Assembly (NCBI GenBank): GCA_024401215.1
Contig: JAKSLL010000027.1
Location: 1 to 42,057, forward strand
Source of the DNA: Bacteroidaceae bacterium
Lineage (GTDB): Bacteria; Bacteroidota; Bacteroidia; Bacteroidales; Bacteroidaceae
Direction of reading: 5' to 3'
DNA length: 42,057 nucleotides
The position numbers were made by a program, and so were the translations under genes. Numbering within the stretch: the first letter of the stretch is position 1; each line of letters opens with the position of its first letter. This document shows positions 32,568-40,923 of the stretch, piece by piece. Under the pieces are notes generated by a model, which was not told the origin of the DNA, did not search any database, and saw only the letters and a list, made by a program, of their open reading frames with translations.

Positions 32568-35500
32568 ACACTTTTCTACAATTAGTAGCCGATGATATTT
32601 ATAAGAAATTAGACGGCAATTTTCAAAACACCACAATCATATTTCCGAACAAACGCGCTTCGCTGTTTTTCAATTCTCACCTTTGGCGTAATGCTAATGG
32701 TAAGACTATTTGGACACCTGAGTACACTACAATAAGTGAACTTTTCGCTTCATTGTCTGATTATGACATAGCAGACCCTATATTCTTGATATGCAAGTTG
32801 TTTGACGTTTATAGTTCAATCATGAATCCAAGCAAATCTCTCGATCAGCTTTATTCTATGATGGAGATAATGCTTGCAGATTTCCAAGACATTGATAACA
32901 ACATTGTTGACCCAGAAAAGCTTTTCCTGAACATCTCCGACTTAAAAGAAATGACAGATTTCTCATTCCTTGAAAAGGAACAGCTTGAAGCTATAGAGCA
33001 GTTTTTCGGCAGATACTTTGATAATGTAAACCCAAACACTCCTATAAAGAATCAATTTAGGTCATTGTGGAATAGACTCACCGACATTTACAATGAATTC
33101 AGACTCCAACTTGTAAATGTTGACGATGATAAAGCAATGGTTTACGAAGGTATGCTGAAACGCAGTGTAATAGAAGCTTTATATAGCAAGGATGAGTCTG
33201 TTCGGAATGTTGCGGACTCTCGCCTTCGTTCTGAGAATTATATTGTTATTGGTTTCAATGTATTGAATAAGACCGAACTTGAACTGTTCAAGTATTTGAA
33301 GAACAATAGAAACACTAAGTTCTATTGGGATTATGATATCAATTACACACGTAAGTGGTCAACATCATTCTTACTCTCAAAGTTCGAAGCAGGACAGTTC
33401 ATCCTTGAAAATATCAGTAAGTTGAATGATGAATTTCATGGTGAACAAATATTTAATAACCTATCAAAATCAAAGAGCATAAAGATTATTCAGTCACCAA
33501 CAGAAAATGCACAAACACGCTGTCTTGACCAGTGGATCGAATCAACGCTCAAGGAAAATGAGCCATTAAACGAATCTGCCATCATACTATGCAACGAATC
33601 CCTATTGCAGTCAACCCTACATAGCATTCCTAAAAAGATCAAACAGACATCATCAATATCCAAAGATTCTGTGCAGCTTGATCTTTTCAAAGAAAATGAT
33701 GCCAAACTTGAGATAGCAGACAAAGATCTAACGCTTAACATCACAATGGGCTATCCATTGCAAGAAACTCCTATATATACGCTTGTACAAGTGCTGCTCG
33801 AACTCCAAATACACGGAAAGACTCAATATGGAGGATGGCATTATCGTTATGTGTCAGCAGTACTTAAACATTCTCTCATTCAGAGAATTACAGATGGAAG
33901 TGTGGCGATAGATACTCTTAAGTCACTCACAGATAACAAAATCATCTACCCTACTTTTTCCGATTTTGGTGATGATGAACTTCTTAAAAAGATTTTCACT
34001 CAAGTAAGTGGACGTAATCTCACTCACTATCTCTCCGAAATCATTGCTATAGTAGGGAAAAGCTACCAACAGGTGCCTTTCAATACAAAGGATTTCACAC
34101 AACAACTCTATAAAGAGTCAGCCTTCTCTGCTTATACTGTCATCAATAGAATTCACACTCTTCAAGAATCTGTTGCTACCTTTGCTGTGAGTGATGAGAC
34201 TTTGATGCGACTTATCATGCAATTCTTGCAGTCAAAAACAATACCATTCCACGGAGAGCCAGCAATAGGTCTGCAGATAATGGGATTGCTTGAAACCCGA
34301 AATCTTGATTTCAGAAATGTCGTTATGCTGTCGGTCAACGAAGGTAATATGCCTAAATCGGAAAAGCGTAACTCTTTGATTCCTTATAATCTGCGTGCTG
34401 CATACGGAATGACTACTATAGAGAAAGAAGTGTCACTTTATGCCTATTATTATTATAGACTTCTTCAGAGGGCAGAAAATATCACATTGCTATATAACAG
34501 CAATCCCGATGGGGCTGCCAAAGGACTTATGTCACGTTTTGTGCTTCAGACAATGCTTGAATCTGATAAGATTTTCTCTCCTCATCAGACTATAGAACTG
34601 TATTCCCTTAATGCTTCATCAGAGATGGTGCAGATATCCGAATACTCCGTCACAAAAACACCTGATGTGATGAAATGCCTTTGCGAACGTTTCAATTCAG
34701 ATAAGATACTTTCTCCATCTGCAATAAACACCTACTTGTCTTGTCCATTGAAATTCTATCTATCATATCTTGCAAGACTAAAAAATGATGAAGATATTGA
34801 CGAGGAAGTTGACAATGCATTGTTTGGAACAATCTTCCATTATGTGATGCAACACATTTATGAACCATATCTTGGCGAGAAAGTGAGCAGCGACATGCTT
34901 GTCTGTATAGCAAATAACAAGCCACATATCATTCAACTCATCAATAATGCATTTGCCGTCAATGTGTTTAAAAAAGATGAGAAAGATGCTAATGGCAAGG
35001 TTATCAATTATGGTGTGGCACCTCGACAGCTGCATCTTAATGGAGAGCATCTGATAAACCGACATGTGATAGCTGAATTTGTGAAAAATCAGATACTTGC
35101 AGATGCTGCAATTGCTAAAGAGAAAGAAGATCAGGGGGGAGGATTGCGATTCTTATTCACAGAAAAAGAATTTTCGACTTTGTTCAAGACTAATGCTGAG
35201 TCTTGTGTCTCAAAGGATGATAATAACAAAAATCATGTTGTCTCTCTTGGAGGTATCATTGACAGAATCGACGAGCTGTCAACATCATCAGGTGTTTCTA
35301 TTCGAATTGTTGACTATAAGACAGCATCAAAAGCACAAGGCATTCGTCTGGTCTCTGATCTTTTCGACAACGAAAAGCATCAAGACAATTATCACATTCT
35401 TCAAACATTCTATTATGCTAAAGTTGTGCATGAGTCCCAACAGTTTGGTAATCAACCCCTACTGCCTGCCTTGATGTATAACATTAACAACAATAACGAA

Positions 35501-35740
35501 AAGAATAAGTCGGGAATAATTCGTTATGTGGCAGACCCAAATTCAATTGATAAGAAGAAACCAAAAAAGGAAGAAATAACAGATTACGATAAAGAATGCG
35601 GCGCAGAATTTGATGAGAAAATCTCTTCCGTAATAAATGAGATTTTCGGACCAGGTGATTTCACACAAAGCAAAACCTCAAAACCATGTGTTTACTGTGA
35701 CTTCAAGCAGTTTTGCAATCGTAAGAAGGAAGATGAGTGA
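32564..35740 (+). CDS. AddB-like PD-(D/E)XK nuclease with Fe-S cysteines
   Basis: A 1058-residue partner of the AddA-like protein. The N-terminal part has an inactivated helicase fold (TTIIFPNKRASLFFNSHL; no intact Walker A Lys/Thr). The C-terminal nuclease begins SPSAINTYLSCPLKFYL and contains GGIIDRIDEL and RIVDYKTASK (Asp917, Lys919). Cys727 plus Cys1042, Cys1045 and Cys1051 (CVYCDFKQFC) form the 4Fe-4S staple expected for AddB/Cas4-like nucleases. Together with the upstream gene it should resect double-strand breaks to a recombination site. Overlaps the upstream gene by 4 bases. The last ~50 bases overlap a minus-strand small ORF candidate. Confidence 0.9.
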   Translation: MNTFLQLVADDIYKKLDGNFQNTTIIFPNKRASLFFNSHLWRNANGKTIWTPEYTTISELFASLSDYDIADPIFLICKLFDVYSSIMNPSKSLDQLYSMMEIMLADFQDIDNNIVDPEKLFLNISDLKEMTDFSFLEKEQLEAIEQFFGRYFDNVNPNTPIKNQFRSLWNRLTDIYNEFRLQLVNVDDDKAMVYEGMLKRSVIEALYSKDESVRNVADSRLRSENYIVIGFNVLNKTELELFKYLKNNRNTKFYWDYDINYTRKWSTSFLLSKFEAGQFILENISKLNDEFHGEQIFNNLSKSKSIKIIQSPTENAQTRCLDQWIESTLKENEPLNESAIILCNESLLQSTLHSIPKKIKQTSSISKDSVQLDLFKENDAKLEIADKDLTLNITMGYPLQETPIYTLVQVLLELQIHGKTQYGGWHYRYVSAVLKHSLIQRITDGSVAIDTLKSLTDNKIIYPTFSDFGDDELLKKIFTQVSGRNLTHYLSEIIAIVGKSYQQVPFNTKDFTQQLYKESAFSAYTVINRIHTLQESVATFAVSDETLMRLIMQFLQSKTIPFHGEPAIGLQIMGLLETRNLDFRNVVMLSVNEGNMPKSEKRNSLIPYNLRAAYGMTTIEKEVSLYAYYYYRLLQRAENITLLYNSNPDGAAKGLMSRFVLQTMLESDKIFSPHQTIELYSLNASSEMVQISEYSVTKTPDVMKCLCERFNSDKILSPSAINTYLSCPLKFYLSYLARLKNDEDIDEEVDNALFGTIFHYVMQHIYEPYLGEKVSSDMLVCIANNKPHIIQLINNAFAVNVFKKDEKDANGKVINYGVAPRQLHLNGEHLINRHVIAEFVKNQILADAAIAKEKEDQGGGLRFLFTEKEFSTLFKTNAESCVSKDDNNKNHVVSLGGIIDRIDELSTSSGVSIRIVDYKTASKAQGIRLVSDLFDNEKHQDNYHILQTFYYAKVVHESQQFGNQPLLPALMYNINNNNEKNKSGIIRYVADPNSIDKKKPKKEEITDYDKECGAEFDEKISSVINEIFGPGDFTQSKTSKPCVYCDFKQFCNRKKEDE

Positions 35741-35841
35741 CACAACTTTATATTCATGTATTCAAGTTTCGCCAGCAGGTTCCTAACTTGACCCAGATAC
35801 TCCTGCATCTTCTGGAGCTTCATTTTCAATTCGTCCGTCAT
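35692..35841 (-). CDS. Candidate small ORF (49 aa), coiled-coil-like
   Basis: ATG at 35841 opens a 49-codon frame ending at TAA 35692, antisense to the last 49 bases of the AddB-like gene. The first 29 residues (from MTDELKMKLQKMQEYLGQ) have clean heptad spacing of Leu/Met and alternating charges, which is unusual for random sequence; the last 20 residues, where it overlaps addB, look unstructured. It lies downstream of the lipoprotein gene on the same strand and overlaps another small frame (35783-35887). Not recognised; it could be a real small protein or a remnant of a longer frameshifted gene. Confidence 0.3.
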   Translation of the reverse strand: MTDELKMKLQKMQEYLGQVRNLLAKLEYMNIKLCHSSSFLRLQNCLKSQ

Positions 35842-35887
35842 ATTCTTCAATTATTTGGTTAATGTATTCTTCGTTTGATACAGACAC
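35783..35887 (-). CDS. Candidate small ORF (34 aa), possibly a decayed gene piece
   Basis: Starting at GTG 35887, 3 bases after the lipoprotein stop, a 34-codon frame contains SNEEYINQIIEEYDGRIENE and ends at TAG 35783. The helix-like, acidic N-terminal half looks like real coding sequence, but there is no ATG. It overlaps the 49-codon frame in another register, so a frameshifted single ancestral gene is possible. Confidence 0.25.
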   Translation of the reverse strand: MSVSNEEYINQIIEEYDGRIENEAPEDAGVSGSS

Positions 35888-35889
35888 AC

Positions 35890-36906
35890 TTAGGGCTGCG
35901 CATTAGGCTCGTAACCTTCGTTCTGTCTGAGCCACCATTCCTGTATCGCATCCACTTCACCAAGACTCTTTGCAGCCTCCTCTATGCTGTCATAGAAATG
36001 CATAGTGGTGGCATTCCACTTCGTGCCTCTGCTCTGATCCATCACCTTTTCACGGAACGATGGCGCTCCGCCTACAACAGCCACACGATTCTTCACGTCG
36101 AACATATCCTTCAGGTTACAGGTAGCAGGTACATCAAAGCCCTTGTCGAGGACCACCAGTCTGATGCCACTGTCCTTGAAGATGTTGCTCATGTCGTCCA
36201 GCTTATCACCCTGCATCAGAGACAGGTTCACGTAACGGAGACTACAGCAGTTCTGGAATAACCCTTGGCATTTGTAAACCATGCACTTACCCGGAAATAA
36301 CTTTACGTCAGTAAGATTCTGACAGGAATAGAAAACCTCTTCCAGAAAGAGGAAATTGTTGTCAGGCAGATACGTGAAATCTAAACTATCTAACTGGGTG
36401 TTTTCGAACATTCGCGAAAATAGGGAAATACAGATGTTCTCCAAGCCATTTATCCTCGTCAGTCGGGGATGGTTGGCAAAGAACCTCTCCATGATGACAG
36501 CATAATAATCGAAACAGAAAAGGATGCGATTGTTTGCCCACAGGTAAAGGTACGCCTTGACATCACCATTGACCTTCGTGTGGTAAGACAGCCAGCATAT
36601 ATATGCTCCGATGATGTACTTTGCACCTTCTTCGTTCATGTGTTTCTTTACTGCCTCGCAGTCATACTCGCGGACGATGTTGATTTCTGTCACCTCATTG
36701 CCAATGTCTCCAAACACAGACTGGAAGCATGGAAGATAATAGAAGGTGACATTTTTGTCCTGATCTCCCAGATATCCCCATTCCTTCCTATGTGCCTCTA
36801 AGCTGTCCTCGGTATTTTCATTCACGTCGGGTGTTTCCACGGGATCATCGCCACATGAACATAGCATGAGGCTCATACAGAACATTATTAATAGTAACTT
36901 TCTCAT
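35890..36906 (-). CDS. Surface/periplasmic lipoprotein resembling BspA-type leucine-rich repeat proteins
   Basis: A 338-residue lipoprotein. I chose ATG 36906; a TTG two codons upstream is the alternative. The signal ends in the lipobox LMLCSC, followed by GDD and an acidic linker, typical of Bacteroidetes exported lipoproteins. Residues ~120-270 contain weak leucine-rich-like repeats: FANHPRLTRINGLENI, SRMFENTQLDSLDF, EVFYSCQNLTDVKLF, GLFQNCCSLRYVNL and NIFKDSGIRLVVL, a pattern like DUF285/BspA repeats. The protein is short for that family. The function is likely surface binding, but no ligand can be inferred. Alone on its strand in a repeat-rich region; a TAACTTTG box lies about 150 bases upstream. 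Confidence 0.7.
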   Translation of the reverse strand: MRKLLLIMFCMSLMLCSCGDDPVETPDVNENTEDSLEAHRKEWGYLGDQDKNVTFYYLPCFQSVFGDIGNEVTEINIVREYDCEAVKKHMNEEGAKYIIGAYICWLSYHTKVNGDVKAYLYLWANNRILFCFDYYAVIMERFFANHPRLTRINGLENICISLFSRMFENTQLDSLDFTYLPDNNFLFLEEVFYSCQNLTDVKLFPGKCMVYKCQGLFQNCCSLRYVNLSLMQGDKLDDMSNIFKDSGIRLVVLDKGFDVPATCNLKDMFDVKNRVAVVGGAPSFREKVMDQSRGTKWNATTMHFYDSIEEAAKSLGEVDAIQEWWLRQNEGYEPNAQP

Positions 36907-37053
36907 ATACAATACTATTCAATTTTTGTAAGTAAACAAAACATAACGTAATTACCAAACATAAAAGGATATAGAAGTTTGTCCATGTGGCAATGTATTT
37001 ATAAATATGTAATAACCACAAAAGAAATTATAAGCACTTCCATAAAAACATAA

Positions 37054-37061
37054 CAAAGTTA
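37054..37061 (-). promoter_or_regulatory. Putative -7 box (TAACTTTG) for the lipoprotein gene
   Basis: Exact TAnnTTTG match on the minus strand, which would give a leader of about 145 bases. Confidence 0.4.
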
Positions 37062-37107
37062 CGAACTTAATTTTAGAAATCGGCAGATAATTCAAAGAAA
37101 ATGATGC

Positions 37108-37139
37108 AACATGTGGAGTTTAGAAATTTATCCATTCAT
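37108..37139 (+). repeat. Diverged 32-bp direct repeat, copy A
   Basis: Matches 27 of 32 bases with copy B at 37880-37911. Both share GGAG, then AAATTTAT and CATTCAT, and weaker similarity (CTCC...GG.AGTTAG) continues for about 40 bases after each copy. Confidence 0.6.
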
Positions 37140-37293
37140 CATAATGGTGGTTCTCCTTCTCGGGAGTTAGAGAGAGGGACAACCTCTTCTGAGCGACTAT
37201 GGCACATGAGGCAGCCACCTTGGGGAAGTTAAGGGGGGTGCTGTTTGGTCGTTTAGTTGAGTTGCTACTTACTTAGTAGCTTTGTTCTTTCTG

Positions 37294-37547
37294 CGGCTTT
37301 CATTCTAGTTTCGGCTGAAAGCCGTTTACATCTTAGCCTATGGCACCGCCATAGGTTTTGGAAATCCGTATTGTTGCTTCGCCGCATCGCGGCAATAACA
37401 ATATGGGGCACCGCCCCTTTCTACACGATTATCCTTAGTATTTTATTTGTGTAGATTGAGGCGATGCCCCACATTGTTGTGCCGTGTTGCGGCGTAATGT
37501 GATCATGGCATCATGTTTCCTATGTCGATGCCATAGGCTTTCAGCCG
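37294..37547. repeat. Compound palindrome of REP/BIME type
   Basis: Two inverted half-elements meet near 37437. Left half hairpins: CGGCTTTCA/TGAAAGCCG (37294-37324), CCTATGGC-ACC-GCCATAGG (37337-37355), GCCGC-ATC-GCGGC (37381-37393) inside TATTGTT/AACAATA, and GGGGC-ACC-GCCCC (37405-37417). The right half repeats them in inverse order at 37458-37470, 37471-37494, 37519-37537 and 37538-37547, and CTACAC/GTGTAG flank the centre. Confidence 0.75.
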
Positions 37548-37686
37548 TATCTATGCGTCGCATTGTTGAAATTTCCGACAATTGTGTTTATTCTGAGTTC
37601 GATAAACACCTCAGAGTTTTTTGTTTTGAACACATAACACACAGAAGACACAGAAATTTTCTCATTGTAGGTAAAACAATATTTAT

Positions 37687-37792
37687 TGGACTAAGATTGG
37701 TAATTACTGTCAGTTAGAAAAAAAGCAGCAGGCTCTCATGCTTCGCATTCGTTGAACTGACAATAATTACCGATCTTACCAATCTTAGTCCA
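37687..37792. repeat. Long inverted repeat with unequal arms
   Basis: Left arm 37687-37715 (29 bp) matches the reverse complement of right arm 37755-37792 (38 bp) apart from a 9-base insertion in the right arm and one substitution. The 39-base loop contains an A-run and an ATGC-TTC-GCAT mini-hairpin. Confidence 0.7.
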
Positions 37793-37879
37793 TAAAAAAC
37801 AATAAAGAAGTTTGCCAATAAATGTTCATGGCAACGACAAAAAAGAAATCCCCTCTAACTCTTTCTGAATTAAGAGAAT

Positions 37880-37911
37880 AACATACGGAGGTTATAAATT
37901 TATTCATTCAT
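37880..37911 (+). repeat. Diverged 32-bp direct repeat, copy B
   Basis: Second copy of the repeat at 37108-37139, same orientation, 772 bases away. Confidence 0.6.
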
Positions 37912-38093
37912 ACGGACGGCATCCTCCCACCTAGGAAGTTAGTGGGAACATGGGCACAAGGTGAATCATCTGAACTACAAGCTACGGACAGGGCGCACAC
38001 TTCAACCGACGTAATGACATTCGTCGCTCCTGGCGAGGAGATCCAAACCGAATATGAGGTAATTTGTCCATTCTCTTTCAAAATAACATATCC

Positions 38094-38156
38094 ATCAAAT
38101 GGGCAGAGTCCGCTCGAAGCGCTATAGCGACTTCGAGCGGACTCTGCCCATTTGAT
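38094..38156. terminator. 63-bp near-perfect palindrome after the J-domain gene
   Basis: Arms 38094-38119 and 38131-38156 pair perfectly over 26 bp, and the centre CGCTATAGCG is itself palindromic. It lies 70 bases past the J-domain stop. It could terminate that minus-strand gene, but no T-run follows on that strand, and its GC-rich arms are unlike other terminators in the window. Confidence 0.5.
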
Positions 38157-38225
38157 CTATTTTCCCTATTTTGTTTATTTTTATATATTTTCTTTTATGC
38201 ACAAAGCGTAAATCATCTACAGTAC

Positions 38226-38915
38226 CTACATATTTCGTGCTTTTTCTAACAGTTCCTTCTGAGTTGGTGTGAGCGTTTGAGGTATTGTAACGTCAAAAAC
38301 AATAATCAAATCTTTAGGCGCTCCGGAACTAGTATTACCACCCTTCCCTTTCAGTCGCACTTTCTTACCTGGTTGAGTGCCTGGCTGTATCTTCAATTTG
38401 AATTTTCCAAATGTGGTAGTAACAATTATCTCACCGCCTAAAGCAGCTGTGAACATATCGATAGATGCATGAGCCTCGGTTTCTGTCGATTCTTCTTTAG
38501 TGTGATGTGGACGTGATGTACGTCCACCACCTGTGAAACCACCAAAAAGTTCAGAGAAGAAATCGCTGAAGCCACCACCTCCACCAAAATTGATGTTCTC
38601 GAATGGATTGCCACCTCTTCCGCCTGTGCCAAAACCACCGAAACCGCCGAAAGGACCACCTCCCCCGGCACCACCACCAAACTGGTTTGCTGCTTTCCAA
38701 TTCTCACCATACTGATCATATTTAGCTCTCTTGTCAGGATCATTAAGCACCTCATACGCCTCGTTCAGCATTTGGAATTTAGCCTTTGCTTTCGGGTCGT
38801 CAGGATGCAAATCAGGATGGAACTGCTTGGAGCGTTTCCTGTAAGCTGCACGTATATCTTTTTGTGGTGTATCTTTAGAGATACCAAGAATCTTATAATA
38901 ATCAATAAATGCCAT
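38226..38915 (-). CDS. Short type-II J-domain co-chaperone (CbpA/DnaJ-like)
   Basis: A 229-residue cytoplasmic Hsp40. Residues 1-68 are the J domain with the HPD motif (33-35), which stimulates DnaK ATPase. Residues ~76-140 are a Gly/Phe-rich linker. There is no zinc-finger domain, so it is not canonical DnaJ. The C-terminal part (~150-229) has one substrate-binding-type beta domain (KLKIQPGTQPGKKVRLKGKG, then DLIIVFDVTIPQTLT), equivalent to the second C-terminal domain of CbpA. CbpA is ~306 residues with two such domains, so one appears to be missing without any frameshift visible. Probably a specialised or redundant co-chaperone; gene unlinked to dnaK here. Confidence 0.85.
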   Translation of the reverse strand: MAFIDYYKILGISKDTPQKDIRAAYRKRSKQFHPDLHPDDPKAKAKFQMLNEAYEVLNDPDKRAKYDQYGENWKAANQFGGGAGGGGPFGGFGGFGTGGRGGNPFENINFGGGGGFSDFFSELFGGFTGGGRTSRPHHTKEESTETEAHASIDMFTAALGGEIIVTTTFGKFKLKIQPGTQPGKKVRLKGKGGNTSSGAPKDLIIVFDVTIPQTLTPTQKELLEKARNM

Positions 38916-39082
38916 AATATGTATATATTATTCCTGTTTTGTCATATCTTTTGTTATAGCATCATGAGATGACACAAATGAGAAAATGCCTTTTTCTTTG
39001 TTTTACTAACAAAATACATGCCATTTGATGGCTAATTATTTAAAGAATGATAAATTAATATCAAATTGTCACTTTTTTTTCT

Positions 39083-39090
39083 TAACTTTG
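39083..39090 (+). promoter_or_regulatory. Putative -7 box (TAACTTTG) for the nucleotidase gene
   Basis: Exact TAnnTTTG match 58 bases before ATG 39149, giving a leader of about 50 bases. I found no matching box for the divergent J-domain gene. Confidence 0.55.
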
Positions 39091-39148
39091 TTCGATTGAA
39101 GTCGATTACTGACATAAATTCAATAACAAGAGACATTTCCACTCAACA

Positions 39149-40849
39149 ATGGCAGAGCAGATAAAAAAAATAAAAATCATATTTACAACCGATGTTCACG
39201 GGAATTATTTTCCTTATGATTTCCGTCATGAACGTTGGGGTAAAGGCAGTCTGCAAAGAGTGCATGCTTTTGTTGCCAAGGCTGTACAGGAAAATCCAAA
39301 CACTCTGCTGATTGATGGTGGCGACATGCTACAGGGCGAACCTACAGCCTATTATTTTAACTATATAAGCAAATACAAACGCCATAGAGTAGCTGACATC
39401 TGCAATTATATAGGATATGATTGCGGAGTAATAGGAAATCATGACATTGAAACTGGTCATGAAATTTTTGATAAATTTGTCAAAGAGTGTACATTCCCCA
39501 TTCTTGGAGCGAATGTGATAAACACTGAAACAGGAGAACCTTATTTCCAACCATATAAAATTTTCTATCGCCAGGGGTTGAAAATCGCTGTCATCGGTTT
39601 TCTAACTCCTGCCATACCTCATTGGATACCAAAGGCTATTTGGAAAGGCATGCGATTTGAGGATATCAAGGAGAGTGCTCAGAAATGGATGAAGATTGTT
39701 CGCGAGGAAGAAACACCAGATTTCGTAATAGGTCTCATGCACTCAGGAATGGATGAGGGCATACAAACAGAGGAATATAGGGAAAATGCTGTGAGAGAAA
39801 CTACAGAAGCTGTGGAAGGCTTTGACCTTATACTTTATGGGCATGACCATTCTAACAATATAGAGGAAATTACCACTCTCAAAGGAAATAATGTGCTGTG
39901 TATCAATCCTGGATGTTACGCTTATAGCGTTGCTGTTGTTGATATAGATTTCTGCGTAGATGATAACGGCAAAATTCTCAATCATGAAACAAACGCCTCT
40001 ATCAATTATATTGGTACACTTCATAACTTGCATTCAGAATCCTTTAAGCGTCATTTTGCGTACCCGTTTCATGAGGTAAAGCGTTTCGCAACTGAGAAGA
40101 TAGGCACATTCCTGAATAGGGTCGATGTGACAGAGGCATATTTTGGCTCTTCAGCATACATTGACCTTATACAGTCACTTCAGATAAAAATCAGTGGGGC
40201 AGACATATCATTCACTGCACCACTCTTCTTCAATGCTGCTATTGAAGCTGGTGATATTAAGGTAAGTAACCTCTTCGACCTCTACCGTTTTGAGGATCAT
40301 CTTTATACTCTACGCCTATCTGGATTAGAGATAAAGAACTATCTTGAAATGAGTTACGCTTCATGGACACAGCAGATGCACTCAGAAAACGACAATATGC
40401 TTCTTATCAGTCCAATGAAGAGCAATCCTGACAGGATGGGATTTAAGAATTTTATTTTTAACTTTGATTCCGCAGCAGGCATTAACTATGAAGTGGACGT
40501 GACAAAACCAGAAGGCGAGAAAGTCACTATCTTGTCAAAAAAGGATGGAACACCTTTTTATATGGATGAATTTTACACTGTGGCGATGACTGCATATCGA
40601 GCAAACGGTGGAGGCGAACTCCTCACAAAAGGTGCGTCAATCTCAAAGAAAGATATTGATTCCAGAATCGTCAATGTTAGCGAGCATGACATACGCTATT
40701 ACCTCCTGCAATATATCAAAGAGTTGGGAACAATAAATCCTCAAGCACAAGGTCATTGGAGATTTGTGCCCGAGGATTGGGTGGAAAAAGCCACAATGAG
40801 AGAAAAGGAAATCCTGTTTGGCGCTTCAAATAGCGGAAAACAAGATTAA
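39149..40849 (+). CDS. UshA-like bifunctional metallophosphatase (5'-nucleotidase / cyclic phosphodiesterase family)
   Basis: A 566-residue two-domain enzyme. The N-terminal metallophosphatase domain shows the five metal motifs: FTTDVHGN (Asp15, His17), DGGDMLQG, IGNHDIE, GLMHSG and YGHDHS. The C-terminal domain (~330-540) is the 5'-nucleotidase specificity domain, with FGSSAYIDLIQSLQ, DISFTAPLFF and the adenine-stacking type NGGGELL. It should dephosphorylate nucleotides or 2',3'-cyclic nucleotides. UshA and its relatives are normally exported, but the N-terminus (MAEQIKKIKIIFTTD) has no signal peptide and begins immediately in the domain. ATG 39149 fits the promoter spacing; no upstream in-frame start would add a signal. 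A cytosolic role is therefore possible. Confidence 0.85.
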   Translation: MAEQIKKIKIIFTTDVHGNYFPYDFRHERWGKGSLQRVHAFVAKAVQENPNTLLIDGGDMLQGEPTAYYFNYISKYKRHRVADICNYIGYDCGVIGNHDIETGHEIFDKFVKECTFPILGANVINTETGEPYFQPYKIFYRQGLKIAVIGFLTPAIPHWIPKAIWKGMRFEDIKESAQKWMKIVREEETPDFVIGLMHSGMDEGIQTEEYRENAVRETTEAVEGFDLILYGHDHSNNIEEITTLKGNNVLCINPGCYAYSVAVVDIDFCVDDNGKILNHETNASINYIGTLHNLHSESFKRHFAYPFHEVKRFATEKIGTFLNRVDVTEAYFGSSAYIDLIQSLQIKISGADISFTAPLFFNAAIEAGDIKVSNLFDLYRFEDHLYTLRLSGLEIKNYLEMSYASWTQQMHSENDNMLLISPMKSNPDRMGFKNFIFNFDSAAGINYEVDVTKPEGEKVTILSKKDGTPFYMDEFYTVAMTAYRANGGGELLTKGASISKKDIDSRIVNVSEHDIRYYLLQYIKELGTINPQAQGHWRFVPEDWVEKATMREKEILFGASNSGKQD

Positions 40850-40851
40850 CC

Positions 40852-40872
40852 CACATTGATACACTCAATGTG
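40852..40872. terminator. Short hairpin after the nucleotidase gene
   Basis: A perfect 8-bp stem (CACATTGA/TCAATGTG) with a 5-nt loop lies 3 bases past the stop. No T-run follows, so the next gene may be partly co-transcribed. Confidence 0.45.
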
Positions 40873-40923
40873 AGAACCTATCTATAAAACACAGATACCT
40901 AAACATTTACAAGAGCTAAATAG

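Larger units (their letters stand above)
36907..38225. other. 1.3-kb noncoding, repeat-rich island
   Basis: No convincing coding frame exists on either strand between the lipoprotein and the J-domain gene. It holds diverged 32-bp direct repeats (37108, 37880), a ~250-bp compound palindrome (37294-37547), a 29/38-bp inverted repeat (37687-37792) and a 63-bp near-perfect palindrome (38094-38156). The remaining bases show scattered small stems only, such as CTCCT/AGGAG at about 38026-38039. It may be a decayed mobile element or an accumulation of REP-like repeats. Confidence 0.6.

Noticed and set aside
37257-37717. Short plus-strand frames of 65 and 77 codons in the repeat island
   Set aside because: They translate palindromic repeat sequence and show no coding signature.
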